Shown here: positions 36,219 through 46,905 of the stretch, in pieces | How the letters are laid out: the number at the start of each line of letters is the position of its first letter | How positions within the stretch are numbered: the first letter of the stretch is position 1 | Assembly (NCBI RefSeq): GCF_008831285.2 | Contig: NC_045144.1 | Location: forward strand, 20,969,716-21,033,715 | Reading direction: 5' to 3' | DNA length: 64,000 nt | Source of the DNA: Nymphaea colorata | Taxonomy: Eukaryota > Streptophyta > Magnoliopsida > Nymphaeales > Nymphaeaceae | Notes under the pieces: model-generated | Database searches by the model: none | Told to the model about the DNA's origin: nothing | The model's input: only the letters and a program-made list of their open reading frames with translations | Made by a program: the position numbers and the translations under genes

Positions 36219-36926
36219 CGAAGCCAACTGGTTTTTTCATGGACAAAATGCATCATCTATGACATTTATTCTCTATAATATTCAAGTCTAAATACTTGGC
36301 CTATTGGCAGATTGGGAATGCTGAACTTTGTTGAATAAATTCAAAGGTTTACACATTAAAGGATGACTTTTCGAGCTGTTTCATCTCTTTTACATGGAAC
36401 AAATAAATATAGAAGTAAATCAACTTTCCAAAATACCCTTCTGGACATCCCACAGTACCTTAGCTATTTAACAGACCAGAAGCCAATAAATTATCATGTA
36501 GCCTTCGAAGCTCATTAAGTTGTCGTCTGATTGAAGAAAATAATTAAAAAAATCACTTTGGATTCTGCATGTCAACTCTACTCTTTCCATTCATGACAGA
36601 GCCAGAACATCATCCAGTTCTGGACATCAACTAAAGATTCATTGCCACGAAAGTTTGAGGCGTAGGCAGGTGGAACCGTAGAAGTGAGCCTAATATATGT
36701 TTTGTACTTTTTTTTATGCAAAATACCAACTTATTACAATAAGAAAAATAAAGAGAACAATTTTCTCCACTAGGCTGAGAAAAGCAGATGGTTTCACCCT
36801 CCACACCATCTGCCTGCAAACCCTCCTCGGTGTAAGGTGTCTCTTCCCTTTGCAAACTCTCCACATCCTCCGCCTAGAGTAGGGCTGTTCAACCCTTTGC
36901 AAACTCTCCACATCCTTCGCCTAAAG
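36219..36926. other. Spacer with local tandem duplication
   Basis: No gene. A CTTTGCAAACTCTCCACATC unit with a following TAGGGCTGTTCAAC is doubled at about 36850-36940, next to the MITE end. A related sequence is inverted near 51.13-51.26 kb. Confidence 0.5.
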
Positions 36927-37322
36927 TAGGGCTGTTCAACGAGTGAAGTTCGAATCGAACTTAAACTCGACTCATTTATTAAACCAGTTGAGTTTGAGTT
37001 AACAAATGAACTCAATAACCTAAACGAGTCGAGCCCACGTTAAGTGGGTTTGGCTCGCATAAACTCGGTTAAGTTCGAGAAAGAAAATATATAAAATACA
37101 TATCATAAAATGATCAAACAAAATAGATTGCTCAATGGATACACATGTGATTAGTACGTGGGAGGTCAAAAAAATTTTTTTTTTTAAAACGGAGCCAAGT
37201 CAAGCTCAAGCTAATGAAATCAAACTCAAGCCGAGCTCAGCTCAAGCAGAGTTTGAGTTTCTTTCCAGACATGTGAACTCGACTCAATTTGGTTCATACT
37301 CACTCGCTCATGAACAGCCTTA
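36927..37322. mobile_element. MITE-like repeat with GGGCTGTTCA ends (copy 2, 396 bp)
   Basis: The ends TAGGGCTGTTCAACGAG and (complemented) TAAGGCTGTTCATGAGC are inverted repeats with 14 of 17 matching. This is the most complete of three copies. No unambiguous target duplication. Confidence 0.6.
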
Positions 37323-37457
37323 GCATGGAGGCGGAGGGTTTCAAAGCCCTACAACCCTCCGCTTGGGAACACCAGTTAGAGAGAGAGAGAGAGAGAGAGA
37401 GAGATACGCATAACTTGTCACATTTGAAGAATTTGTATGGAATCATTTTACTGAAAA

Positions 37458-37712
37458 TTATCCACACTTTAATTCGTTTTGAAAAATCATTTGATCTGTA
37501 CCGAAAAAGAAAAATCCATGAGTCTTCTTCCAAGAAAATTCAATCAAAGAACCATGATAGACGCATCGATCATATTGGAACAGATTCATCTCAGCATATT
37601 CTGCAAGATCCATTGGGATTAATATAAGATTGTCTCTGTTATTCCCATTCCTGCGTATATATGAATGCTTTAGTTCTCCAATTTCCCAGCAAGAACAAAG
37701 ATACGGATGCAA
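37458..37712 (-). CDS. Hypothetical small ORF downstream of B2 (copy 2)
   Basis: An 84-codon relative of the ORF at 4824-5075, with the MDLAEYAEM, FQYDRC.YHGSLIEFSWKKT and FFFGTDQMIFQNE motifs. It lies about 0.4 kb past the stop of B2 in the same orientation, as in the other copies. Function unknown; it may be non-coding duplicated sequence. Confidence 0.3.
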   Translation of the reverse strand: MHPYLCSCWEIGELKHSYIRRNGNNRDNLILIPMDLAEYAEMNLFQYDRCVYHGSLIEFSWKKTHGFFFFGTDQMIFQNELKCG

Positions 37713-37794
37713 TCACTGGAATATTTTCGATCGTGAAAGAGAGAATGAAGTCACCAACACAATGTCGAAGATGCGAGAGATGATCGTGTGCCCA

Positions 37795-37818
37795 TATATA
37801 TATATATATATATATAGC

Positions 37819-37859
<41 letters not shown>
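37795..37859. repeat. TA/GA compound microsatellite
   Basis: A TA tract (37795-37816) followed by a GA tract (37821-37859), the inverted equivalent of the CT/TA tract after B1. Another GA tract at 37379-37404 marks the edge of the duplicated block. Confidence 0.95.
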
Positions 37860-37863
<4 letters not shown>

Positions 37864-38109
37864 TGTGGGACTTTTTGCCTAAAATGGGAGCGAGGTGTGG
37901 TCAGGCCAGGAATCAAAACAGGAAAAAATGCAGAGAAAAATATATAGATGGAGTTCAGGCAAATTTGAACTAAAATAAAATGTTGGCGTATATTTGCATT
38001 GTCAATATAGAACAAGGATGAAAAATTGTTCATCAACATATGAAATATTACATATCTGATAAAATGTAGATTTACATCTTTAATCAACAATAAAAATGCA
38101 TGAAATCTG

Positions 38110-38904
38110 TCAATAATCATCAGTCGGCAACTCATGGCGACAGACAGGGCAAGAATGGGCTTGTCGAAGCCATGCCAGGATGCAGCCTTCATGAAATTCA
38201 TGGGAGCAAGGCATTCTAGCCAGGCAGTCTCCTCTACCAACTTCAGCCTGGCAAACCACGCACGTATTCTGGCCATTTTCCTCCGCCTTCTTCCTCTCCA
38301 AGGCATCTACGGACGCCTTCGACGCTGGGGCCGCCACCGCCTCGTAAGCAAACAGAGCATCGTCGTCGGCCAACTCCTCCAAATCGTCGGCAAGATCCAT
38401 CTCCTCCTGAGCTTCCGTCATATCTTCGGTCGGATCCTCCAAATCGCCGTCAACATCTTCCCGGGAGTCCATTGAGTGATAAGTGACGGTGGTAGTCAAC
38501 GATACCGTCTGAACGTCGCCGGGACTCAACGCCGCCCGGCCATCTCCCGGCTGCAGGATCAAGTCGCACATCTCAATTGCAACATGGTCGGCCCAACCGA
38601 GAAGCAACCCGCACTCGTGATCGGAGAAGTGTCGCCGGACGTGCTCCACGACTTCCTCTCGTGTCCGCAAGCTGCTGCGGGTCACGATGACGGAGCTCGT
38701 GAACAAGCGGAGAACATGAACCGCCGGAGTCTCCGTTGAACCACCTACTTCACCACCACCTTCAGCTCCTCCGGTTTCTGAACAGATCCTTGTCTGGAAA
38801 TGCAGATGCACCATTGCTGAAGCCGTCGCGTGATGTCCAGTTCTTGGTTCCGGCGCCGCCACCGTGGAACTGCGAGTAAACGAGCTAACAGTCGTCCTCA
38901 ACAT
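38110..38904 (-). CDS. RING-H2 finger protein, type B (copy B2), putative E3 ubiquitin ligase
   Basis: Intronless 264-residue protein with the full C3H2C3 finger (CVVCQAEVG, MPCSHEFHEGC, CPVC) at residues 215-255. The Gly/Glu linker and acidic region are as in B1. The frame stays open for 25 codons upstream through the GA-rich leader, so an in-frame ATG at 38979 exists. I prefer 38904 because MLRTTVSS is the start in all full-length B copies and the extra residues just translate the GA repeat. It lies in the inverted arm (about 37.4-40.9 kb) whose partner holds A3 and B3. Predicted soluble ligase; substrate unknown. Confidence 0.88.
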   Translation of the reverse strand: MLRTTVSSFTRSSTVAAPEPRTGHHATASAMVHLHFQTRICSETGGAEGGGEVGGSTETPAVHVLRLFTSSVIVTRSSLRTREEVVEHVRRHFSDHECGLLLGWADHVAIEMCDLILQPGDGRAALSPGDVQTVSLTTTVTYHSMDSREDVDGDLEDPTEDMTEAQEEMDLADDLEELADDDALFAYEAVAAPASKASVDALERKKAEENGQNTCVVCQAEVGRGDCLARMPCSHEFHEGCILAWLRQAHSCPVCRHELPTDDY

Positions 38905-39014
38905 CTCTCTCTCTCTCTCTCGCTCTCCCTCTCCGATCTTCTGCAGATTGGAAGTACTCGAGCTGCGGTGCTTAAGCAATTGATCTATGAAGAGATATGT
39001 AAAGCAACAAGCAC

Positions 39015-39182
39015 GAAGATCTGGAAACTCATGCCGCTTGATTTATCTCCATTCTCGATTAATTCAATATTTTTTAATAGATATATGTGTAGAATCTGGA
39101 ACTCGAAACTCATGCCGCTTGCTTTATCTCCATTCTTGATTAATTCAATATTTTTTCATAGATATATGTGTAGAAGCTGGAA
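39015..39182 (-). repeat. Direct tandem repeat upstream of B2
   Basis: Two units of about 82 bp with TTCTACACATATATCTAT and AAGCGGCATGAGTTTC (minus strand), equivalent to 3257-3415 and 46749-46905. Confidence 0.65.
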
Positions 39183-40640
39183 ATATATAGAGATATATAT
39201 CTAAATCCAGATGGCAACAACCGTTTACGTGGATAGGATTCGGATGCAGCTTAGACTTGTAGGTGAATATATATATCTCTCTAAATCGTAAGCAGATCTA
39301 AATCTGATATAGTTGTCTTAGTTATCAGATTGAAATTGCTTCAGCCGTCCCAACTGTTCATTTATTTTCCAAACTTATCTACTGGACGCACCATTTTTTA
39401 TTTTGCAGTTTTCTCATTTGTTTTCACAATTTTTTTTTATGGAATTGGAACACATAAATGTATGTTCTAACTGTAGGATATATATCATCTTAGTACGCTC
39501 ACTACTAATTAAATGGAAATTGACATTTGAAGAATTTACATGGAATCATTTTATTGAATTGAGCTTGACCCACATAAATTTTAGCTAATGACATTGACTG
39601 AATGCGTGCAATTGGGTTCTCCATCTCATCATCATGTTCTTCTTCTTCTTATGTTCTCGTATGGCTACAGATCAGGCTGAGCCGGGGCCAAGCCGATCCA
39701 AATCGTCAGCTTAATTCGTTGAGTCGGCTAGGAATTGTCTAAATCTAGACTGTTTAAATTAGCATCAATTTTAACTATTAAACAACATCATTAAGACATG
39801 AACTAAGTCTTTTTGTTAAAAATAAATGAATCTAGTACTCATGTATGTTGCTTATCAGTTTTTATTTTGTAATACTGTTCATAAATTATAGTTTTTTTAA
39901 TCATATAGACTTAATGTTTACTTAGATATATTCAACTTCCTCACAGAACTGATTTTGCTATAATCTCAAACGCTCTGCGTACCACACATACTGCTGCAAG
40001 GATCGGCATCAGTAATGGCTTCGTTTTTATACCATCCACAAGATCGAAGGTATACAAAGATTTACATTAAGTTAAATTCAATATTAACCATGAGAAAGTT
40101 ATCAATGGCAGAAGCGGCTTATCAGCACACTCTGCCAGCAAACTCATGAGTTTTCTGCTAGAATCGACTATAATATATACAAGGCGGATTCATTTCGATT
40201 TGTTAGATGGATTGGAAAAATCTAAACTGATTCATTTTGAATCCTTGTTAGATTTAATTATCTGCGCATCAAATAAACATGTTGAAACCATTTCCAGGTG
40301 AGTGGGAGTTTAAATTTCCACTGCTGTGTTTGCAGCAAATGTAAATGAATCTTCAGGTTCAAATCCATGGATCCCGGTCAGAGCCGAGTCTTTCTTTAAT
40401 TTTCCAGCTTCTATATATAATCAATGTCTAAGATCCACCATGAACAAACAAGTATTTACAATGGATTTCCAAGCAAAAATTGTTTGGAATTCAATTACTT
40501 AAAAAACCTGCATTTTACACATAGAATAAGGTTCCTGAAGTTAAAATTTTCAAACATCAGACGAATCAATGTTTCATATCTGAAAAAAATGTTGGTCATG
40601 AGCCCAATGAACATGGGTATGACCTAAATACAATGGTGAG
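39183..40640 (-). repeat. Inverted-arm spacer between A2 remnant and B2
   Basis: Noncoding. 39183-39600 is the B-gene upstream region. 39600-40070 is the inverted match of 45.88-46.36 kb. 40070-40640 is the type A downstream flank (also 45.17-45.79 kb, and 850-1400 in the same orientation as here). Confidence 0.7.
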
Positions 40641-40644
40641 TACA

Positions 40645-40880
40645 TCAATCGGTGGGCAACTGGAACCTACAGAGTGGACAGGAGTGGGCTCGTTCGAGCC
40701 AACCAACGATGCATTTCTCATGGAACTCGTGGTGGCAGGGCATGGAGGCCAAGCTCCCTTCCTTGCCGAACTCGTCCTGGCAGATGACACAGACCTTCTT
40801 TGCTAAACAATCATCGCCATTTTCATGCATGGCCGCTCTCTTTCTCTTCAACGACTGCACCGACGACTTCGATGCTGGGG
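40645..40880 (-). pseudogene. RING-H2 type A 3' remnant (copy A2)
   Basis: This keeps only the last 77 codons of a type A gene (PASKSSVQSLKRKR to the terminal LPTD). All eight RING ligands are intact: CVICQDEFG, MPCHHEFHEKC, CPLC. The N-terminal 131 codons are gone. At about 40879 the sequence switches to the type A downstream flank running in the opposite direction, which adds a chance Met-Asn-Ala-Thr start. No promoter is expected. If expressed it would be a bare RING finger of about 80 residues. Confidence 0.8.
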
Positions 40881-41205
40881 TTGCGTTCAAGTGATTACTG
40901 GCATAAAGCTCACGATTGTTGGCTTGACAGAGACAAACTAAACGGTCATCCCGTGGATCTTAATTACTGAGTGTTCTGATAAACCAGTTCTGCCATTGAT
41001 AACTTTCTCATGGTTAATCTTGATTTAACTTAATGTTAATCGAAGTTATCACTTCTGGATTTTTTGTTTTATGGTAATTGAAAATGTGATTCTATGGTAA
41101 TGTATTTTCTTTTATAACAACAACAATAAGAATAACTTTTAGACGTACAACAAGTGAGATCGGCTCGAGCTTTACGAGGCAATTTCAAGCTTCACTGAGT
41201 AAACC

Positions 41206-41253
<48 letters not shown>

Positions 41254-42660
41254 TGAAAGTGAACACCACTAAAAGAGTGATAAAATTTGTCAAAAATTAT
41301 TGACAGCCCAGGAAAACTCAAAATACAAAAAAAACACGAGCCAAGTCGGGCTTAAATGTTGAAACTCGACCAGTTTATAACTCTAGTTTTAATTCAAGCT
41401 CAAGCTGGACTTGTATATAAATGTGGCAGTTGGGGTATTTTGAAAATTATTTTAAAAGAAACGTCCTTTTCAGTAGTTTTTTAACTTTTTTTCTCTTTTT
41501 TTTTTTTTTTTTCTATTAAAAAGAAGATTGTACACCAGCCGACGCATATAGCAAGCTGAATCGAGCAAGTAGTAGTAGAGGAAGCGGTCCATATAACCAG
41601 TTGATCCGAGCAAACAGTAGTAGAGGAAGCAGTTTTGCGCCTTGTGCTTTGGGTGAAAGGAGGAGGTTCTACTGCATGCCCAAGTGAAGGCTAAAGCCTC
41701 TCCCTTTCCCTATGCTTTATACAGCTAAAAGATCATGACCGAGAGATCTGAACCATGTTTTCAGACCAATTTGTTTGAGCACTCACCATAATTTAACATT
41801 GCAGAAACAACTCTGCACTCTTAAGAATTCAAGGAATGGAGGGGGCTAAAGAGGAATAGTTCCAGTATCACTTAAAAATTTTAGATTTATTACTTGTGCA
41901 ACTTAGCTAGAAATTTATGGCTCTGCTCGGGTGTATTTGTTGTGGATGATATATAGAAAATGAAACATATTATATAGTAATAATTTTTAGTACAAATTGA
42001 TGAAGAAGCTGAAAATATCTGTAAAATAGGAATAAGCATCAAGAAAATATTTATGGTTAATGAACACAATTACGAAGTAATAACTAATAAACAACATACA
42101 CTAGATTCATTTTAAAAAAAAAAAAAACTTAATTCATGTCTTAATTAGGAATATTGAGCAAGAGTTATAATTGGTGCAGAATTAAACAGTTTGGACGATA
42201 TGAAACGACTCAAAACAATTAAACTGATCCGCCCAATCCAGAATCAAATCCTCTAAGTCCTTTAGGACTCGGTGCTTTTGGGTCAGTACCTAAATGGCCC
42301 AGTTTGATGGCAATCTGACTCGGGATGAAATTCCCGAGTCAATTTCAATATATATATATATATATATATATATATCAAAGGTCATAATCAACATCTAATA
42401 GTGGAGGAACCACATCAATTTCAATATATATATATATTGCAAAGGTCATTATCAACATCTAATAGTGGAGGAACCACATCAGTGTATTCCAAATTTGGTA
42501 CTTAAGCTCTAACATGGAGGAGAGGTATTTCTAACACATAGCTTGTGGATGAATAAAATATATGAAGACATAGAAAGAAAACCTTTTGTTATAATAAAAG
42601 CAAATTCAGGAAGGTAATTAAGTTTGGATGAGTGGGAGCCACCTGAAGAATCACGGAAGC
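40881..42660 (+). repeat. RING-cluster flank unit, copy with nearly full length
   Basis: No genes. It matches 45.66-45.86 kb at its left end and 54.69-56.28 kb over the rest. It contains a TA tract (41210-41250), a 9-bp inverted repeat GACTCGGGA/TCCCGAGTC (42317-42340), and a direct duplication 42341-42416/42417-42480 starting AATTTCAATATATA and ending GTGGAGGAACCACATC. Confidence 0.7.
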
Positions 42661-42720
42661 CCTCCCTCATTCTCTCTGCCCTTGATGTCCAAAGCTGCTT
42701 CAGGACCTAGAAGGACCCGT

Positions 42721-42840
42721 GATGTACTCGTCAATTAGAGTGTCACACTATCACCATTTGCAGGTCAGATGAGTAGCACCCACAGAAATCAAACTAACAA
42801 TGATACTCTCACCACCAGCTATGATATAGCCCTTGGAGCA
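42721..42840 (-). mobile_element. SINE-like repeat, duplicated copy
   Basis: The minus strand shows TAGCTGGTGGTGAGAG (A-box-like) and GTTAGTTTGATTTC (B-box-like), followed by the shared tail ending near GACGAGTACATC. It sits at the same place in the flank unit as 56341-56463. Confidence 0.5.
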
Positions 42841-42869
42841 ATATGGTAATTAAGTTATTATTAAGGCCG

Positions 42870-42921
42870 CAAATATGAGAAAATTACAAAATTAAAAATG
42901 GTGCTGCCATTTTAATGTGAG

Positions 42922-42964
<43 letters not shown>

Positions 42965-43240
42965 GTTGTTAGATAAGCTTTAAAGCGTAGGATTGTAAAG
43001 ATATCATATTGGCATAAACATAAAGTAATTAGAGATATGTATTTCTCTTGGGCAATGCCCAGTATGACGGGCAATGCCCAATATGACAACTATTTAAGGA
43101 AGCTATATATCCCAGCCTCAGATCCGCTTGATTTAGAAAGGGAGAGATAAATTCACGGTCTAAGCAGGATCCAAATTCAATCCATTTTGGAGAGTCTTAG
43201 CTTCTGGATTTAGATAGTTGAATACAAAGATGCTTATTTT
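42870..43240 (+). repeat. Orphan type B upstream region without a gene
   Basis: The block AAATTAAAAATGGTGC..GATAAG..GGCATAAACATAAnGTAATTAGAGATAT matches the upstream region of the RING gene at 52559 (52.03-52.36 kb), and more loosely those of B1-B3. It is not followed by a RING ORF. It includes a CT/TA tract (42918-42964) and a doubled GGGCAATGCCCA.TATGAC unit (43054-43088). Confidence 0.55.
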
Positions 43241-43670
43241 CATATTGATATTATTAATTCATAGTAATTTCTTTGTTTACATATTGGTGCTCATTAAAAA
43301 TTTAAAATTGTATAACTAAAGCCTCTTAATCAAACTATTGTTTGGATACTTCAATGGGTTTGAATTAGAACTTGACGCTGGATTTACATATGGCTTCCCT
43401 TACAGCAGCAATGATTTATTGGCTTGAACACGTCTACCATCAGATGGGCAGATGATGAGCAAAACAAGGTTCGAAAATGAAATCAGTTGGGATTTTCTAT
43501 CTAACCAAATGTACCTATTCCTCACATAAATATAATCAAACAAAGCAATCTAGGTATTCAAGTGTATTCTTGCAGTGATCTCGATCTTTCGTATATAAGT
43601 GATTCGTCTTACTGAAAAAAAAGCCACTAGTTATATACATTGGTATGTGCACTTGTAGACGGGCTCATAT
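43241..43670. other. Spacer, nothing recognised
   Basis: No gene or repeat boundary seen between the orphan upstream region and the 43-bp tandem repeat. Confidence 0.4.
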
Positions 43671-43755
43671 GCATGACAAGTATCCTTAAGACTGAGCCAT
43701 CGGCCTATAGGATGCATGACAAGTATCCTTAAGACTGAGCCATCGGCCTATAGGA
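43671..43755 (+). repeat. Perfect 43-bp tandem repeat, two copies
   Basis: Units beginning GCATGACAAGTATCC start at 43671 and 43714 and are identical to the end of the second unit. Identity implies a recent duplication. Confidence 0.9.
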
Positions 43756-43847
43756 GTTTGTGGATGGGTGCACGAGAGACTATGCACAGTGCACCTTGAT
43801 AAATATGAACCCCGGTACACATAGCCACCTTTATATTTAATTTACTT

Positions 43848-44100
43848 CGAATAAATTAAATTAAGAAGCGTGACAAATCATCAAGGTGAAGTGCCCGATT
43901 TAATGGGGACTATTTCTACTCAAAATTATCTTTAATGGAATTAAATTAAGGCATATATATATATATGTAAAAATAGTACCTATTAAATTGGGCACTTCAC
44001 CTTGATGATTTATCATGTTTCTTAATTTAATTTATAAATAACTATTGGACACACACGCATGTGTGTGTCCCCAATATTAATTTACTTCATATAAATTAAA
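43848..44100. repeat. Foldback repeat upstream of A3
   Basis: The left arm 43848-43918 and right arm 43971-44038 are inverted repeats around a short TA core (shared GGTGAAGTGCCC and TTAATTTAATT stretches). A further short hairpin with ACACACAC/GTGTGTGT arms lies at 44048-44071. A related but differently deleted copy is at 63145-63420. Confidence 0.75.
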
Positions 44101-44409
44101 TTAATTAACGTTAACCGTAGAGGGGTATGGATCTTCTTAATATTCACTCAATCGACTGGCTAGAAACTTAGAAGACAAGTTTTAAAACTTCCTGACGGTT
44201 AAGATATACATACCGTTACATATTGCACTATAATCAGATACTTATCGGAGGCAACCGTCATCAACTACTCAAGACTCAGATCTGAATTGGTGTCGGTGGA
44301 TTCAAATTCAAATTCTATTCAGTTCTTGTACCAATCACAAAATGGGTTCATCAAGAATGGAGATAAACTCGAACAATATGCCTCTAGACTTCTGCTCTGT
44401 GCCGCTTGC

Positions 44410-44418
44410 TATATATAT
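44410..44418 (+). promoter_or_regulatory. TATA box of RING gene A3
   Basis: TATATATAT, 120 bp before the start codon, in a sequence context identical to that before A4. A doubled 28-bp leader unit (ACCGCTTCTTTTTCTAACC.., 44450-44505) and an AAG repeat lie between it and the ATG. Confidence 0.55.
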
Positions 44419-44537
44419 GTATCTGTTCGTTCATTAATGGGTAAATAAGCACCGCTTCTTTTCTAACCTCATCTTGTTTACCGCTTCTTTTTCTAACCTC
44501 ATCTTGAAGAAGAAGAAGAAGAAGAAGAAGGAGAAGG

Positions 44538-45164
44538 ATGGCAGAAATGAGGAAAGTGGAGCTGACGCTGGTGGTGGAGCTGTATGACGAGCAGAGACGT
44601 GCAGAGCATGACGGAATAAGGATGTTTGTGCTCTTAGGGGCAGAGACTCATCGTACCACCATGTGCTATTGCTGCTTTGACACGGTAGATTCCATTTGGG
44701 ATCACATCGGACGGCGACTGTGCGCCGGCAGGCCGGCTGCAACTGCCGCACACATGCAGAGCCATGCGTCGGAACTGTGCGGCAGCATCCAAGAAGCGGT
44801 TCGCATCCGTGCACGGCATATTCCAGACGGTGAGCCCATCCAGCTCACCTTCATTCTGCAGCTCTCCCAGGTTTTGCCCGGCCAGGACGCCGGTGAGGGT
44901 CTGGAAGCGTCCGAGCCCACCAGGACGGTTCCAGCATCCAAGTCGTCGGTGCATTCGTTGAAGAGAAAGAGAGCGGCCATGGATGGTAATGGCGATGATC
45001 CGCTAGCAAAGAAGGTCTGCGTCATCTGCCAGGACGAGTTCGGCAAGGAAGGGAGCTTGGCCGCCATGCCCTGCGACCACGAGTTCCATGAGAAATGCAT
45101 CGTTGGTTGGCTCGAACGAGCCCACTCTTGTCCACTCTGTAGGTTCCAGTTGCCGACCGATTGA
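44538..45164 (+). CDS. RING-H2 finger protein, type A (copy A3), putative E3 ubiquitin ligase
   Basis: Intronless 208-residue ORF with the same layout as A1. It has an unassigned N-terminal region (1-130), a basic LKRKR patch at 141-145, and a C-terminal RING-H2 finger (ligands Cys161 to Cys201 in C3H2C3 order, Trp191). The AAG-rich leader immediately precedes the ATG, as in A1 and A4. The first 192 coding bases are identical to A4 at the window's right end. The RING half is almost identical to A1 and A2 even at silent positions, whereas the N-terminal half differs from A1 at about 35 of 131 residues by my count. It is followed after 1.9 kb by B3 in the same orientation. Confidence 0.9.
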   Translation: MAEMRKVELTLVVELYDEQRRAEHDGIRMFVLLGAETHRTTMCYCCFDTVDSIWDHIGRRLCAGRPAATAAHMQSHASELCGSIQEAVRIRARHIPDGEPIQLTFILQLSQVLPGQDAGEGLEASEPTRTVPASKSSVHSLKRKRAAMDGNGDDPLAKKVCVICQDEFGKEGSLAAMPCDHEFHEKCIVGWLERAHSCPLCRFQLPTD

Positions 45165-46748
45165 TGTACTCACCAATGTATTTAGGTTATACCCATTTTC
45201 ATTGGGCTCATGACCTACGTTTTTTCTGATACGAAACATTGATTCATCTGATGTATGAACATTTTAAACCTTATTCTATGTGTAAGATGCAGGTTTTTCA
45301 AGTAATACAATTTTTGCCTGGAAATCTATTATAAATACTAGTTTGTTCATGGTGGATCTTAGATATTAATTATATATAGAAGCTGGAAAATTAAAGAAAG
45401 ACTCGGCTCTGGCCGGGATCCATGGATTTGAACATGAAGATTCATTTACGTTTGCTGCAAACACAGCAGTGGAAATTTAAACTCCCTCTCACCTGCAAAT
45501 GGTTTCAACACGTCCATTTGATGCACAGATAATTAGATCTAACAAGGATTGAAAATGAGTCAGTTTAGATTTTTCCAATCCTTCTAACAAATCGAAATGA
45601 ATCCGCCTTTTATATGTTCAAGTCGATTCTAGCTTGCAGGGGTTGCGTTCATGTGTTTACCGGCAAAAAGCTCACGATTGTTGGCTTCACACAGACAAAC
45701 TAAACGGTCATCCCGTGGATCTTAATTACCGAGTGTTTTGATAAACCAGTTCTGCCATTGATAACTTTCTCATGGTTAATCTTGAATTTAACTTAATGTA
45801 AATCGAAGTGATCACTACTAGATTTTTGTTTTATGGTAATTAAAAATATGATTTCATGGTGATATATATATTTTTTGTATACCTTTGATCTTGTGGATGG
45901 CATAAAAACGAAGCCATTACTGATACCGATCCTTGCCGCAGTATGTGTGGTACGCAGAGCGTTTGAGATTATAGCAAAAACAGTTCTGTGAGGAAGTTGA
46001 AGATATCTAAGTAAACATTAAGTCAATATGATTAAAAAAACTAAAATTTATGAACAGTATTACAAAATAATAACTGATAAGCAACATACATGAGTACTAG
46101 ATTCATTTATTTTTAACAAAAAGACTTAGTTCATGTCTTAATGATGTTGTTTAATAGTTAAAATTGATGCTAAATTAAACAGTCTAGATTTAGACAATCC
46201 CTAGCCGACTCAACGAATTAAGCTGACGATTTGGATCGGCTTGGCCCCGGCTCAGCCTGATCTGTAGCCATACGAGAACATAAGAAGAAGAAGAACATGA
46301 TGATGAGATGGAGAACCCAATTGCACGCATTCAGTCAATGTCATTAGCTAAAATTTATGTGGGTCAAGCTCAATTCAATAAAATGATTCCATGTAAATTC
46401 TTCAAATGTCAATTTCCATTTAATTAGTAGTGAGCGTACTAAGATGATATATATCCTACAGTTAGAACATACATTTATGTGTTCCAATTCCATAAAAAAA
46501 AATTGTGAAAACAAATGAGAAAACTGCAAAATAAAAAATGGTGCGTCCAGTAGATAAGTTTGGAAAATAAATGAACAGTTGGGACGGCTGAAGCAATTTC
46601 AATCTGATAACTAAGACAACTATCTCAGATTTAGATCTGCTTACGATTTAGAGAGATATATATATTCACCTACAAGTCTAAGCTGCATCCGAATCCTATC
46701 CACGTAAACGGTTGTTGCCATCTGGATTTAGATATATATCTCTATATA
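45165..46748 (+). repeat. A3-B3 spacer, partner of the 39.2-40.6 kb inverted arm
   Basis: No genes. 45165-45790 is the type A downstream flank (inverted copy at 850-1400). 45880-46360 matches 39.6-40.07 kb inverted. From 46370 on it is the type B upstream region. Confidence 0.7.
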
Positions 46749-46905
46749 TTTCCAGCTTCTACACATATATCTATTAAAAAATATTGAATTAATCAAGAAT
46801 GGAGATAAAGCAAGCGGCATGAGTTTCGAGTTCCAGATTCTACACATATATCTATTAAAAAATATTGAATTAACCGAGAATGGAGATAAATCAAGCGGCA
46901 TGAGT
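46749..46905 (+). repeat. Direct tandem repeat upstream of B3
   Basis: Two units of about 82 bp (starts near 46749 and 46831), equivalent to those upstream of B1 and B2. Confidence 0.65.

Noticed and set aside
38905-38979. Upstream in-frame ATG extending B2 by 25 residues
   Set aside because: The added residues come from the GA repeat leader, and other B copies start at MLRTT or MLRST.
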